Positions 29,040 to 38,674 of a DNA stretch of 64,000 nt are shown here, piece by piece (the first letter of the stretch is position 1; each line of letters opens with the position of its first letter). The stretch covers positions 1 to 64,000 of the IMG/VR virus record IMGVR_UViG_3300045922_001038; one strand, given 5' to 3'. Made by a program: the position numbers and the translations under genes. This DNA comes from a virus. The notes beneath the pieces are model-generated. The model worked only from the letters and a program-made list of their open reading frames with translations, made no database searches and had not been told where the DNA came from.

Positions 29040-29975
29040 TTAAGCTACAAGCGATTGCAACAAAGTCCTGAAAGCCGCTTTTGACGCAGCGTCAGACTTG
29101 AAGTACACTTTTTGGGTAATTGGGCGGCGAGACCTGCGGTGGCCGAAAGACTCGTTCTCGCTCAGGTGCTCGATGGTAAAGCAATCGTACGTGCTGGAAT
29201 CCACAACCGCAGTCTGCAAAGAGCTTTGGTTTTGGTTGAATACGTTGTGCTCCCGGTACTCGGTTTTGTTGACGCCTCCGGAGTGCAGGTATTCCTCCTC
29301 CTTCACCATGGCGGCAGTCCCAGCCCCACGCACCCATGCGACGGTTTGGGTGTTGACGGGGTCCACCCAGTTTTCACCGGCGAACACCACGTTGAAAATG
29401 TCCTCTTGGCTGCGGGCTGTCAGCGTAAGCACGTCGCCCGACACAGTAGAGTTTACAAACCGGTTGGCGTCGTTGTTGATCAGCGTGTTGAACTGGGCCG
29501 CCAAATAGTTCTGCGGGTTTGTAGTGCCCACAGGAATCGAAACGGTGTAGATGCGTGGCATCAACTTGTGCATAAACGGCACATTTTCGGCGCTTCCCTC
29601 CACAATCGTTTTCAGTATGTAGGTAAGTCCTGCAGTAATGCCGGAACCGCCGCTGGTCATTTCTGCCGTACGCACTTGGGACACAGGGGCTTGGTAAGCG
29701 CAATGACGGTAGTACACTACGTTGCCTTGGCCGTCCGAGTTGTCCCGGGCAATTACGGGCCCGAGGCGGATCGGCTTGTTGAACCCGTCAGCAGCCAACG
29801 AAGGGCTGTAAACGGCAAACTGTATCCGCTTGCTGCTGGTGGTGGCCAATTGGCGGGTGTCGGCATCGATTATGGTAATCTCGCCGGACGTAATGGTGGC
29901 TGAGTTGAGGTCCCCTGAAATCGCGTCGTAGGATTCGGCTACGAACAGGTGGACTGGGTTGGTGTACTGGCTCAT
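29040..29975 (-). CDS. Structural protein (tail/neck or capsid auxiliary), 311 aa
   Basis: The 311-residue protein starts VHLFVAESYDAISGDLNSA, and nearly the whole length is beta-rich with a conserved-looking central domain (VGTTNPQNYLAAQFNTLINND, then GDVLTLTARSQEDIFNVVFAG). The C-terminus carries RRPITQKVYFKSDAASKAAF and a helix. It resembles tail-tube or capsid auxiliary proteins rather than an enzyme. It lies between a P22 gp4-like connector gene (3 bp gap) and the fibre-like gene, so a head-surface or neck role is most likely. I cannot assign a named family. Confidence 0.6.
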   Translation of the reverse strand: MSQYTNPVHLFVAESYDAISGDLNSATITSGEITIIDADTRQLATTSSKRIQFAVYSPSLAADGFNKPIRLGPVIARDNSDGQGNVVYYRHCAYQAPVSQVRTAEMTSGGSGITAGLTYILKTIVEGSAENVPFMHKLMPRIYTVSIPVGTTNPQNYLAAQFNTLINNDANRFVNSTVSGDVLTLTARSQEDIFNVVFAGENWVDPVNTQTVAWVRGAGTAAMVKEEEYLHSGGVNKTEYREHNVFNQNQSSLQTAVVDSSTYDCFTIEHLSENESFGHRRSRRPITQKVYFKSDAASKAAFRTLLQSLVA

Positions 29976-29978
29976 GGG

Positions 29979-30665
29979 TTATTCGTGGTTGGTTATTTCG
30001 TTGATTTGTGTTTGGTAGCGACTCAAGTGCTCGATGGATTCCAAAGCCTTCCGAACGCTCAAATTCACTATTTCGGTGTGGGTGTGGGCTGGTAAATCAC
30101 AGTTGACGCTGGGCGAAATGCTGACTGTGTTTGGGCGACGCAAGTACGTTATCCGGTACAGTTGCGACGTGTAACGCGTAGTGGACAATTTTTCCCCGAA
30201 AAACAACGTAAACCCATCTGCCGTAATGATCTTGTTTGGAGTCAACGGAGTGGACCGGTTGAATGGGTTCATTTCCACCTCTTGAAGGTCGTCTACTTGG
30301 CGCGTTTTAATGTGCCCGGTAAACTCCTTTTGGCAAACCGCGTCGAACAAACGGTATTGGTCCGCCAAATAAAACCAATACGGGAACGCAGGGGCGTCCA
30401 ACAGGCTCACCGGCAAAACGTACCCCCCAAGGTTGTTGTTGTAGTACGGAGCAATCGCTACGTAACTGCCTACAATTACCAAAGACCGCAGGTCATCGAT
30501 TCGTTTTTGGGTTTGTTCAAATTCTCTGTACCGGGTTTTAACGAACTCTTCGATCCCTAGGTTTAGGTAATGCACGATTTCGTCCGGCGTAAACTCGTCC
30601 AGCGTAAGCGAATCGGTTTTATCCAACAGCAGCTTGAACTGGCGAACCATTTCCAACGTAGTCAT
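29979..30665 (-). CDS. Head-tail connector / ring protein (P22 gp4-like)
   Basis: The 228-residue protein begins with helices (EMVRQFKLLLDKTDSLTLDE) and the pattern IVHYLNLGIEEFVKTRY, characteristic of crAss-like first ring proteins, in which an N-terminal helical bundle docks under the portal. A beta-rich middle with YVLPVSLLDAP and IITADGFTLFFGE follows, and then a helical C-terminus (EIVNLSVRKALESIEHL). Its ATG overlaps the previous gene's stop (TAATG), indicating translational coupling. Synteny after the capsid gene supports a connector role. Confidence 0.7.
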   Translation of the reverse strand: MTTLEMVRQFKLLLDKTDSLTLDEFTPDEIVHYLNLGIEEFVKTRYREFEQTQKRIDDLRSLVIVGSYVAIAPYYNNNLGGYVLPVSLLDAPAFPYWFYLADQYRLFDAVCQKEFTGHIKTRQVDDLQEVEMNPFNRSTPLTPNKIITADGFTLFFGEKLSTTRYTSQLYRITYLRRPNTVSISPSVNCDLPAHTHTEIVNLSVRKALESIEHLSRYQTQINEITNHE

Positions 30666-31558
30666 TACCCAACCTCTTTTAAGATTGCCGCTTTTACGTT
30701 GACAAAACCGGGCTGGTCAAGGGTGTTCATTGCTTCTTCCAACGTCCGCCCTAGGTTGGTGCGCTCGTGGTAGTACCCGTCGGAGCCCTTTTTGATCAAG
30801 CCACGGCTGTACGCCTTGAACACCAAGATCCGTTGCGCACGGTTTGGGTCCTGCATGTAGTTTATGAACCGTTGCGTGTTTCCCGGCCCGCTGAACACTT
30901 CCTCAGAAAGCATCGCCACCACTTCCGTGTCGTTCATGTTGATGGGGACGATGCCGTAAAGGTAGAGCAGCTCCCGTTTGTCGTACACCGACATGCTGGA
31001 AAGCAGAATGGCCGCTTCTTGCATGGCAGTGTATTTCTTGACTTGGTTTTTTGCCGTTTCCTGTGGGTCCAAAATGACAAACTTGGCACCGGGCTTGTTG
31101 GAACGGTCCTGCTCCCCGTCGGCTACCATCTTGTTGGTCCGCAACACTTGGTAAGTCAGGTAGTCCAAAGGGTCCGACATGTCCAGTTTGCGCACCGAAT
31201 GGGTCAACAGGATGCGGAACTCCGACATGAAGTCGCGGTACGACTTGCCCGTTACCCGTTGGAACGCCGGGTTTTTGTCGTATTCGTCTTCCGTGATGCC
31301 CGCTTTCCAGCGTATCACACCGTGTTGGCTGCGCTCGCTGTCTATAGTGGCGGACAGGAACACGATCGCGTTCGACGAAAACGCCTTTTTGTCAAGCGGG
31401 TCCGGGGAAGTGATGGGCGTGATGTACTTGTACACCGGCAGCTCGTCCGTTGGCGCTTTGGTTGCGGCCGGCTCGACAGTTGTTTTCACTTCGTCCACTT
31501 GTGTCAACGTTGCAAAAGGATCCACAATTGACGTAGAGTCTTGTTTGCGAGTACGCAT
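30665..31558 (-). CDS. Head-region protein, 297 aa (unknown)
   Basis: This is a 297-residue soluble protein between the capsid gene and the first ring protein. The N-terminal 60 residues are a flexible polar region, followed by helical segments (KSYRDFMSEFRILLTH, LDYLTYQVLRTNKMV, AAILLSSMSVYDKREL) and a C-terminal Arg/Lys-rich helical region with SDGYYHERTNLGRTLEEAM. A similar mid-sized protein is found in this slot in crAss-like genomes, and I recognise no catalytic motif. It may be a minor head or packaging-stage protein. Its stop overlaps the next ATG. Confidence 0.6.
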   Translation of the reverse strand: MRTRKQDSTSIVDPFATLTQVDEVKTTVEPAATKAPTDELPVYKYITPITSPDPLDKKAFSSNAIVFLSATIDSERSQHGVIRWKAGITEDEYDKNPAFQRVTGKSYRDFMSEFRILLTHSVRKLDMSDPLDYLTYQVLRTNKMVADGEQDRSNKPGAKFVILDPQETAKNQVKKYTAMQEAAILLSSMSVYDKRELLYLYGIVPINMNDTEVVAMLSEEVFSGPGNTQRFINYMQDPNRAQRILVFKAYSRGLIKKGSDGYYHERTNLGRTLEEAMNTLDQPGFVNVKAAILKEVG

Positions 31559-31584
31559 AATAGGCTGTGTTTGAGGTTTTGGTA

Positions 31585-31609
31585 CAAATAAGGGGGTATT
31601 GCTACCCCC
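31585..31609 (-). terminator. Terminator after the major capsid gene
   Basis: On the minus strand, 7 bp after the capsid stop, a perfect 7-bp stem (GGGGGTA with TACCCCC) closes a GCAA tetraloop and is followed by TTATTTG. A strong hairpin directly after the capsid gene is expected where its transcript must be more abundant than the downstream genes. Confidence 0.75.
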
Positions 31610-31615
31610 GTGTGG

Positions 31616-33076
31616 TTACGAGAAGCTTTTGACCAGTTGCCCGCAAGCGTACGGGTTTTTGACCATGATGCCTTCCTGCTTGAGCCAGTGTTGGGTGTAC
31701 CCGTCCACGCCAGAGCTGCGCATCGGGGTAACCGTTTGGCCGGGAGGCGCGTGAGAACCGGCTTCAAACCAGTAGCGCAGCGAGCGGTCTTCCCCATTGC
31801 CGGCCTTGTGCACAATCTGGATGTTGGGTTCCCCGTTGTAGTCGCTCATGTCCATGAACACCAGACGGAAACTCTCTTTTGGAAGGCCTGTGGCAGGGTC
31901 GCGGTCAGTAAACAGCTTGGGGTTGTCCATCATGGGGTCGTGGACCACCGTTACGGTCGTCCCAAACAGCCCTTCGTAAGTGATCCACTGGTTGGGCGCG
32001 TACATCAGCGATTTCCCGTTCCGCATCACGTAGTACTTGCCCAAGTCGGTGGTGTTGGGGTTGGACTTGACGGCGTCCTTGATCGCGTTTTGGACCTCGC
32101 GGTACCCACCGGCCCCCGTACGCAACACGAACCGGGTGCCCGAGCTGGCGTTGGCCTGCATTTGCAAGTGCATCAGGTACTCTTGCAGGTAGCCTTCCGT
32201 CATGTTCGTGTAGGTGCCTTGGTTGCTGTTTGCGATTTGGGCCAAGAAGCCTGCCCCTGCCTTGATGGGGCGGCCGTTTTTGCCGAAGATGGTGAAGTCG
32301 CCGCTTGGCGTTTCGGTCTTCTCCCCGTACTGCAACCAGTACTCAGCCCCTTGCAAGAGCTCCTGGAGCGCAAGCCATTCCTCGAAAGCGCACCAATACG
32401 TCATTTTCTGGCCATCGATGGTAAAGTCGATCGCGGCCACCTCGGTGAGCGCGTCGCCCGTAACCGTGATGGTCTTGCGCATCGTGGTCATGATGTTCTC
32501 GAAATAGATGGGGCTGGGAGACGAAGTGCCCGACCCTTGGTCCGAAAACTCTTCGTAAATGCCCGTCCCGATCTTGGCCACCTGCTTGCCGACGGCAACC
32601 GCAGCGGGGTCCACGAACGAATCGGGGCTCGCGTTCACCAGCTGGAGCGTGTACGTCCAAGTCCCGTCGACCATGAAAGGCTCCTCCATGACGCGGGCGT
32701 GGGAACCGTCCCCGTAGCGGATCACGTCGCCGGGGGAAAAGTAGCGGTCCTCAAACCGGTGCGTCCAAGTGGAGTTCAGGATTCCCACGTTGGTGGCGGG
32801 AGTCGGGGTGTCCACGATGTTGACCGCTTTTTGCAGTTCCGGCATCATAGCCCATTGGAACTTGCCGTTGGGGGCGCTTATCGTAGTTACCCGGCCAAGC
32901 CCTTCCGTAAGGAAACGGAACATGTACTTCTTTCCCAAGAACTGTGAAACTACGCCCAGCATGTAGGGCTTAGTCATCAACGCGTTCGTTAGGCTGTTCG
33001 TATCGGTGAACCCGGCTTTTTCGTTCCATCGAACCCGCCGGATTTGTAGGTTGTTGACTTTCGTTGATGCTGACAT
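31616..33076 (-). CDS. Major capsid protein (HK97-fold, crAss-like)
   Basis: At 486 residues it has the usual crAss-like capsid length. It lies after the scaffold gene and before the connector genes, and is flanked by its own upstream hairpin cluster and downstream terminator, as expected for the most expressed virion gene. The N-terminus (VNNLQIRRVRWNEKAGFTD) and segments such as GKKYMFRFLTEGLGRVTTI, FENIMTTMRKTITVTGDAL and KFVLRTGAGGYREVQNAI are consistent with an HK97-type A-domain and spine helix. The acidic C-terminal part includes SFRLVFMDMSDYNGEPN. No cleavage site is evident, so processing cannot be judged. The assignment is by order, length and composition. Confidence 0.85.
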   Translation of the reverse strand: MSASTKVNNLQIRRVRWNEKAGFTDTNSLTNALMTKPYMLGVVSQFLGKKYMFRFLTEGLGRVTTISAPNGKFQWAMMPELQKAVNIVDTPTPATNVGILNSTWTHRFEDRYFSPGDVIRYGDGSHARVMEEPFMVDGTWTYTLQLVNASPDSFVDPAAVAVGKQVAKIGTGIYEEFSDQGSGTSSPSPIYFENIMTTMRKTITVTGDALTEVAAIDFTIDGQKMTYWCAFEEWLALQELLQGAEYWLQYGEKTETPSGDFTIFGKNGRPIKAGAGFLAQIANSNQGTYTNMTEGYLQEYLMHLQMQANASSGTRFVLRTGAGGYREVQNAIKDAVKSNPNTTDLGKYYVMRNGKSLMYAPNQWITYEGLFGTTVTVVHDPMMDNPKLFTDRDPATGLPKESFRLVFMDMSDYNGEPNIQIVHKAGNGEDRSLRYWFEAGSHAPPGQTVTPMRSSGVDGYTQHWLKQEGIMVKNPYACGQLVKSFS

Positions 33077-33135
33077 TGCTTGCCTTTGGATTGTTAATCG
33101 ATGCCAAAGTTATATGCGTAGGTTGGCTTACAGCT

Positions 33136-33191
33136 GGTTATGGAGTTTTATTGTGCATAACCATTTTATAGCATAACCAAAATAGGTTATG
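33136..33191 (-). promoter_or_regulatory. Inverted-repeat cluster upstream of the capsid gene (GGTTATG/CATAACC)
   Basis: Four copies of a 7-mer lie in 56 bp: GGTTATG at 33136 and 33185, CATAACC at 33156 and 33172. They form two adjacent hairpins with loops of 13 and 6 nt in an otherwise AT-rich gap. The first hairpin includes the end of the scaffold gene. The position, between scaffold and capsid genes, suggests transcript processing, a terminator/promoter pair or a binding site for a late regulator. Confidence 0.5.
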
Positions 33192-34239
33192 AAAAGAACT
33201 CCTCCATAAGAAGCTCGGCTTTGGTGGGCGCCTTGGCGACCGGGGCGGAACTGGCGCGCGTGGAGGCGTCGCTTGGCTTTCCCAGCTTTTCGATCAGTTT
33301 CCGCACCGCCGGGGTCTGCTCCTTGGACTCCACTTTCGTTTTGTCGATGCCTTTCATTTCCAAAAAGGCCACCTTCAAAACCAAGTCGGGGTCTTGCTTG
33401 TACTTCGCCCCGCGCGGGGTGAGGCCCGTCTTCGGGTCCACTTTGTACAGGTAGTCGAACAGCTCGGACTTCAGCTTGGGGGTCAACTGGTACCCCGCTA
33501 TTTCGGCCATGGACTCAATCGCCTTCTTTACGCCTTCCCGCTGTTGTTCGAACTGGCGCTGCTGTTCTTCCTGCTTCTTCTTTTGCTCCTGCACGATGGC
33601 TTCTTTCTTCGATTTTTCCAGCGCCTTCAGGTCTTCGAGCGCGTCCAAGGCAAAGTCCTCCAACTCTTCCGCTTCCTTGGCCACTTTCACCAACTTCTCG
33701 ATTTTCTCGCGCTTGAAGTTTTTGCTTTCCAGCAACGCACGGTAAACGCGCTCTTGCATCGCCGCGTCCTTTTGGAGCGTTTCAGGCGAGATGGCTTCGT
33801 ACGACTCGGGTGCCGCGTAATACTGTGCGTAGAAATCGCGCGGCGTACCCCCAGCCTTGACGAAATCGTTGAGCGCCTGGACTTCAGGCGACGCAAAGGC
33901 GCGGCTTTCCGCACTGTTTTCAATCACGTTGTCGATAAACGCGAGAAAAGACTCCTCGTCGTTGAAATCCACTTCGCTTTTCAGCGCGTTGATGTCGTCG
34001 TCGGACCACCCCCACTTTTTCCCAAGCGCCTTGGCAAAGTAGAAATAGTTAAGGTCTTCGTCTTCGTTGCCGGCTTCCTCCGTGACTGTGTCAGTTTGGA
34101 CCTTTTGTTCTTGCTCTTGTTCCTCCACGTCGCGTTCGTCCACGATGTCCGGGTCTTCAGCGGTAGCCTCGGGCACGTCCAGTTGTTGGGGATCGTCCGA
34201 CATGAACTCTTCAAACGGGTCTTTCACTGTAGTTGACAT
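33187..34239 (-). CDS. Capsid scaffold-like protein
   Basis: The 350-residue protein is very acidic at the N-terminus (ATAEDPDIVDERDVEEQEQE) and strongly helical throughout. A long coiled coil at about residues 170-240 is dominated by Glu, Lys and Gln (KEAEELEDFALDALEDL, EQKKKQEEQQRQFEQQ). The C-terminus is a short Ala/Pro linker followed by an acidic amphipathic end (KAELLMEEFFS). It lies between portal and capsid genes, where scaffolds are encoded in tailed phages. Composition and place together make a scaffold role likely. A fused protease is not seen. Confidence 0.8.
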   Translation of the reverse strand: MSTTVKDPFEEFMSDDPQQLDVPEATAEDPDIVDERDVEEQEQEQKVQTDTVTEEAGNEDEDLNYFYFAKALGKKWGWSDDDINALKSEVDFNDEESFLAFIDNVIENSAESRAFASPEVQALNDFVKAGGTPRDFYAQYYAAPESYEAISPETLQKDAAMQERVYRALLESKNFKREKIEKLVKVAKEAEELEDFALDALEDLKALEKSKKEAIVQEQKKKQEEQQRQFEQQREGVKKAIESMAEIAGYQLTPKLKSELFDYLYKVDPKTGLTPRGAKYKQDPDLVLKVAFLEMKGIDKTKVESKEQTPAVRKLIEKLGKPSDASTRASSAPVAKAPTKAELLMEEFFS

Positions 34240-34249
34240 ACTGTTTGGG

Positions 34250-36667
34250 TTAGGGTTTGAGTTTTAGTTCTTTGTTTTTCAGTTCCGCTTCGGTTTCAAG
34301 TTTTTCACGCTCCAGTTGGCGGTCTTTTTCGCGTTGTTCCATTTCCTCGCGGAGCTTGACTTCCTTGAACTGCTGTTCGGCCGCCACGTACTCCTTGCTG
34401 TTGCGCAAGTCGTCCTTGATTTTGGCATTGGCGGCTATCTCCGCGACCTTCAGCTTGGTCTCGTTGTCCTCGCGGTTCATCTGCATTTTGGCTTCCAACT
34501 CCATCTGCCTTGCCTGCAACTCTTGTTGCAGCTGACTTGCCTGCTCGGACGCCTGCTCCTGCATCATCGCCTTGCGCGCCTCTTTCGCCAATTCCAAAAT
34601 GACCTTCTTGTGGTTGACCGAATCGGCTTCCAACACCGCCACTACGTCGGACAGTTGCAGCTGGTCGTTTTGCAATGCCGCCAAAGCGTTGGCTTCCAAG
34701 AACTGGCTGATTTTCTCGTACTTGGCGTGGTTGCTCAGGTGGAGGTCAAACTCCGCCAGCGAATATACCTGCCCTTCAATGTCGAAAAGCCGCTGCACGT
34801 CGTCGTCCAAGAAGTAGTACCCTTTTTTCCCGTCTTTCCAGCATATGGTGGATATGTCCAATAGCTGCTTCAGCGCGCGGATGCGGGCAAGCGAGTGGAG
34901 GTAAAATATGTGCTCGGTTACGTAGGCGGATTGCTGGATGGCGCTGGATACCCCGCCTGCCGTTTCGTACTGCGATATGGAGCCCTTTGACTGCCTGCTG
35001 ATGCCGCTCGATTCCTCGGCCATCAGTTGAAGTTTGTCCAGTATCGCTATGTAGGACGCGATCGAGTTAGCCAGTGAAAGGTCCAGCGTCTGGAAGTTGG
35101 ACCACCGTGGGGTAGTGCCGGCTTGGCTTCCTCTCCCTTCCTCCATGGAATTGACGAACGCGATGCCCATCGTTTCCAGGTAGTACATGAACCGGTTGAT
35201 GTTGAACCCTTCCGAAAAAGGGATTTGGGCTATGTCAAACAAACCAACCTGCCCTTTGGCCTTCGCGATCGTAAGCTCCAAGCGGTACATTATGATGTTG
35301 TACAGCATTTGGTACGGCTTCAGCCGCTCCATCAACGGGTACTGGACCTTCACCCCGCAATACCCCAACTTGACCTCCATCGGGTTGGACAAAGACCGGT
35401 ACTGGTTGGGCTTCACTTGGTAATGGATCACGCGGTCGTCGTTCACTTGGACGGCTTCCCACACCTCTTGGACCCAATACCACACGAGCGTTTCCCCTTT
35501 GGGCGAAGTGTGGACTTCCCTCATGGCGTTGTTTACGTACTCGGTCGACTTTTTCCACCCTTTGGTCGGAAAGTATTCGTCCACTATGGATTCCACGTAG
35601 TCCTCTTCCCCCTCTTCGTGGCGTGTCAGATGGCCCACCTTCCGCAGCGTCTTCCACTCGTAGTTCACCACTTTCACCGCCGTGTTGGACGTTACGACAG
35701 GTTCAGGGACGGAAAACCGTTTCCCTTTGCACTGCTCCAAGTAGTCGATGTCTTCCTCCACCAGGTATTCCCCGTATTCGTCGTACACTTGGTTGACCGA
35801 AATGTAGCGGGTCTCGCACGCCCAAGAAGCGTCTTCGATAAAATGCGTCTCTGCGGAGCAATCGTACTCCAGATACCGGGAATCCACCACGCGCAAGTAC
35901 GGTTCCCCGTAGCGCTTCCCTACGTAGTAACAGTCCAAGTACGAGCACAACAGGTTGTCAAGCCCTTTCAAAAACTTGAACCTGAGGTTGTTCTGTTCCC
36001 ACAAATAGCGAAGGGCAATGTCCCCGTACTTTTCCAGCTTGTCCTTGTACGATACGTTTACGTCCCGCTCGATTTCCTGCGCGCTTTGGACCGGCACTTT
36101 GGAGGCCATTTCGACCGCCTGCGGGTTGACCAAAGGGGCGACCTCCGGGTTCCTGCTTAGCGCCAGCACCAAGTCCCGTTCGATTTGTTCCCGTATCCGT
36201 TCGTTCTTTTCGTCCAGCTTTTTTGATATGGTCTCCATGTTGGTGGACACCACCCGCACGTCCAACGGGCGCTTGATCTCCTCCCCCCGTATGCGCTCGA
36301 TCGACGTGGACAAAATGTCATAGTGGTGCAGCTTGGCAGGGGATTTTGGCTTCCCGGCCGTGGGCAACCGCTGCTCGTCGCCCATGTACGAATTGAACTT
36401 GTCGATGTAGTCGACCATCGACGTGTTGAACCGCCCTTGCAGCAGCTCGTAGTTGTCCAAGATGTGGGTTGACGCGGAAGGGTTCTGCTGCTGGAAATGG
36501 GTGTACTGCTGCCGAAACCCCATTATCGTGTTTCGTACCCATTCCGCCACTGAACCGTACAGCTCTATTTTTTCCGCCTCCGTGAGCTTTTGAGGGGGAA
36601 TAAACCCTTCGTTGGCTTCCTTCCGGGACTCTAGCTGGGCGACAAACGAATTAAGGGGGGAGCTCAT
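34250..36667 (-). CDS. Portal protein (crAss-like)
   Basis: The 805-residue protein is placed between TerL (9 bp gap) and the scaffold gene, the expected position. Typical portal features are a helical stem and wing region (LVKQ-type helices in RYLWEQNNLRFKFLKGL), a beta-rich wing (RVVDSRYLEYDCSAETHF, VKVVNYEWKTLRKVGHL), and a crown-like middle (MLYNIIMYRLELTIAKAKG). A very long C-terminal coiled coil (about 690-805) is rich in Glu, Lys and Gln (LQQELQARQMELEAKMQ, REEMEQREKDRQLER). The coiled-coil C-terminus is common in crAss-like portals and would line the capsid interior. It forms the dodecameric DNA channel at the vertex. Confidence 0.88.
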   Translation of the reverse strand: MSSPLNSFVAQLESRKEANEGFIPPQKLTEAEKIELYGSVAEWVRNTIMGFRQQYTHFQQQNPSASTHILDNYELLQGRFNTSMVDYIDKFNSYMGDEQRLPTAGKPKSPAKLHHYDILSTSIERIRGEEIKRPLDVRVVSTNMETISKKLDEKNERIREQIERDLVLALSRNPEVAPLVNPQAVEMASKVPVQSAQEIERDVNVSYKDKLEKYGDIALRYLWEQNNLRFKFLKGLDNLLCSYLDCYYVGKRYGEPYLRVVDSRYLEYDCSAETHFIEDASWACETRYISVNQVYDEYGEYLVEEDIDYLEQCKGKRFSVPEPVVTSNTAVKVVNYEWKTLRKVGHLTRHEEGEEDYVESIVDEYFPTKGWKKSTEYVNNAMREVHTSPKGETLVWYWVQEVWEAVQVNDDRVIHYQVKPNQYRSLSNPMEVKLGYCGVKVQYPLMERLKPYQMLYNIIMYRLELTIAKAKGQVGLFDIAQIPFSEGFNINRFMYYLETMGIAFVNSMEEGRGSQAGTTPRWSNFQTLDLSLANSIASYIAILDKLQLMAEESSGISRQSKGSISQYETAGGVSSAIQQSAYVTEHIFYLHSLARIRALKQLLDISTICWKDGKKGYYFLDDDVQRLFDIEGQVYSLAEFDLHLSNHAKYEKISQFLEANALAALQNDQLQLSDVVAVLEADSVNHKKVILELAKEARKAMMQEQASEQASQLQQELQARQMELEAKMQMNREDNETKLKVAEIAANAKIKDDLRNSKEYVAAEQQFKEVKLREEMEQREKDRQLEREKLETEAELKNKELKLKP

Positions 36668-36676
36668 AAAGCAAGG

Positions 36677-38671
36677 TTACGAAAAATGGCTATGGAAAAC
36701 GCTCCAACTGCTGCTAAACTCTTCCGCTCTGCGGTCTTTCACGACTATCTTGTGGTCTTCCTGTAATTGGATCATCACCATCATGAACGCCATCACACGG
36801 TCCGAGTTGACTACCCCATCGTACCGTATAAGTTCGGCGATCAAGTTTTTGTCCTGCAACGTATGGAGTCGCAATTCGTTCGATTCCCCAACCACTTCGG
36901 TCAACCAGTCGTTTATCCAAGTTTCACCAGCACGTTTTATCTCTTTCGTCATGTGGACGCCTTTCCCACGGTTCACCTGACTCTGCGAAATTATGGATTT
37001 GATGGTGTTTTTTGGTTCATCTTTAAGTAAATAGAGTTTGTTACGCTTATAGTAATGGTTTTTCATGTCCTTAAACATGTTTTCGTGCAGGCACTTTGCA
37101 TTGTAGTATTCCTGCAACAGTATGCAGGTGTCGTAAAAAGCCTCGCTCCGGTCTGGCCTCCCCACGTAAGAAGCCACTATGATGTCGGACGTCTGGGACG
37201 CATCGATAAACCGCTTGTAAATGTAGATGGCCCCCAGCGAATCACCCGACGAAGTGTCCTGCGAATACGGGTCGCACCCGGCAATGTACAAATTGTCTGG
37301 CACCTTCGAGTTCCCCCCGAAGTACGGGTGTTCGTAAATTACCACGCACCCCTCCTTTTCCGTGGGCTTGTACGGGTAAGCCGCCTCGACCGCCTTGTCG
37401 TCCGGGTTCCAGATGACGGTGGACCCGTTGTGCGACAAATACCCCCGTTGACCCAGCTTTGCGGCCTGTCCGTGGGCTTGCAGGTAGGACAGGTGCGCGT
37501 TCAGTAGCCCGGCTGGGAAACAGGCTCCGGACGTGCGCAGGAAGGCCTCCCTCGGGCACAGCGGGTACTGCGTGAGGTTGTTCTCGTACACCTTCTGGTT
37601 GTTGGAACTCCGCGCCTGCCTGCGGCCTTCCAGTATCACTTTCTTGGCCGCCTCGATGTCGGAGTTCCCGTCCTCGTCTATGTAGGGGTACTTGAACATG
37701 TAGTCGGGGACAAAAAACCCGCACGCGTTGTGCTCCTGCCCTTCGTCCCACACGTTCTTGAACGCCCTGAATCCGTACGCGTGGGGGGAGTAAAACATTT
37801 TTTCAAAATCGACCGTGCCTTTGTCCATGTCCCCGCCGGTACCCCATATCAACGGGGTGCCGATCCGGACGGACCCTTCCCGCAAGGCAGGGTCGATTTT
37901 CCCGTACGCGTCCAACAGGCCGGGCCACTTCCCGGCCTCCTCGAACGACCACAAATCCGCCGTCTTGCCGATCCCTTTGTCCGGGTTGTCTTGGAAAGAC
38001 AACGTAATGATCTGAGAACGAAACCCTTTTTTTATCTGTTTCCCATTGGATATGTCGATGAACCCCGACTCGATGTGGTCTTTCCTGTCCACCAGCCTTC
38101 GCTTCGACCAGGCGGTGTGCTGGTCGACAAAAGTCAGCATGTCCAGCACCATCCGCATCGTAAAGTTCGCGTACTCGGAATCGTACGCCGAGATGATGCA
38201 GATGGATTCCCGCTGGAACGAATACCGCCGGGCCTTCAAGGCGGCCGCCTTGAACGAAAAGCCCTTGCGGCGGGCCTTCCCCACGATCATCCCTTCGCCG
38301 GCCAGCTCGGCCAGCTCGAACTGGGTGAAGAAATGGTAGTCAATGTCCAAAAAGCGCGGGAACTGCAAGCTTTTCTTCAGCTTCTTGTTCGGCGAAACGT
38401 CCCCGAGGGCCCGTATCGGGCAATAGTTCAGGTAAAAGTAGTGGTCCCCCGTGATACGTACCCCGTTCACCGTGTACCCTTCCTGCACCCTCCGCTCCTC
38501 CTCGTCCCAAAACTCGTCGTACGACAACGTCCCTTCGGGGGCGTCCGTGTACGCGCCGGTTTCGTTGAAAACGGCAGCCGCAGGGCTGAACAAGTGGGTG
38601 TCCTTGAACCGGTAGTTTTCGTACCGGAGTTCGACAACCGGCTTTTCCCGGGACGATATCACTTCATCCAT
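36677..38671 (-). CDS. terL: Terminase large subunit
   Basis: The 664-residue protein has an N-terminal ATPase and a C-terminal nuclease. The Walker A-like element is GKARRKGFSFK (about residues 127-137). The Walker B with catalytic acid is LWSFEEAG (about 236-243). The nuclease domain starts with IAGCDPYSQD (about 460), a first acidic metal-binding Asp, and has further acidic residues near YVGRPDRSEAFYDTC. It drives genome packaging into proheads and cuts concatemers. Its ATG follows the stop of the 170-aa gene by 3 bp. Among crAss-like phages this is the standard marker gene and confirms the order of the minus-strand virion block. Confidence 0.92.
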   Translation of the reverse strand: MDEVISSREKPVVELRYENYRFKDTHLFSPAAAVFNETGAYTDAPEGTLSYDEFWDEEERRVQEGYTVNGVRITGDHYFYLNYCPIRALGDVSPNKKLKKSLQFPRFLDIDYHFFTQFELAELAGEGMIVGKARRKGFSFKAAALKARRYSFQRESICIISAYDSEYANFTMRMVLDMLTFVDQHTAWSKRRLVDRKDHIESGFIDISNGKQIKKGFRSQIITLSFQDNPDKGIGKTADLWSFEEAGKWPGLLDAYGKIDPALREGSVRIGTPLIWGTGGDMDKGTVDFEKMFYSPHAYGFRAFKNVWDEGQEHNACGFFVPDYMFKYPYIDEDGNSDIEAAKKVILEGRRQARSSNNQKVYENNLTQYPLCPREAFLRTSGACFPAGLLNAHLSYLQAHGQAAKLGQRGYLSHNGSTVIWNPDDKAVEAAYPYKPTEKEGCVVIYEHPYFGGNSKVPDNLYIAGCDPYSQDTSSGDSLGAIYIYKRFIDASQTSDIIVASYVGRPDRSEAFYDTCILLQEYYNAKCLHENMFKDMKNHYYKRNKLYLLKDEPKNTIKSIISQSQVNRGKGVHMTKEIKRAGETWINDWLTEVVGESNELRLHTLQDKNLIAELIRYDGVVNSDRVMAFMMVMIQLQEDHKIVVKDRRAEEFSSSWSVFHSHFS

Positions 38672-38674
38672 GGC

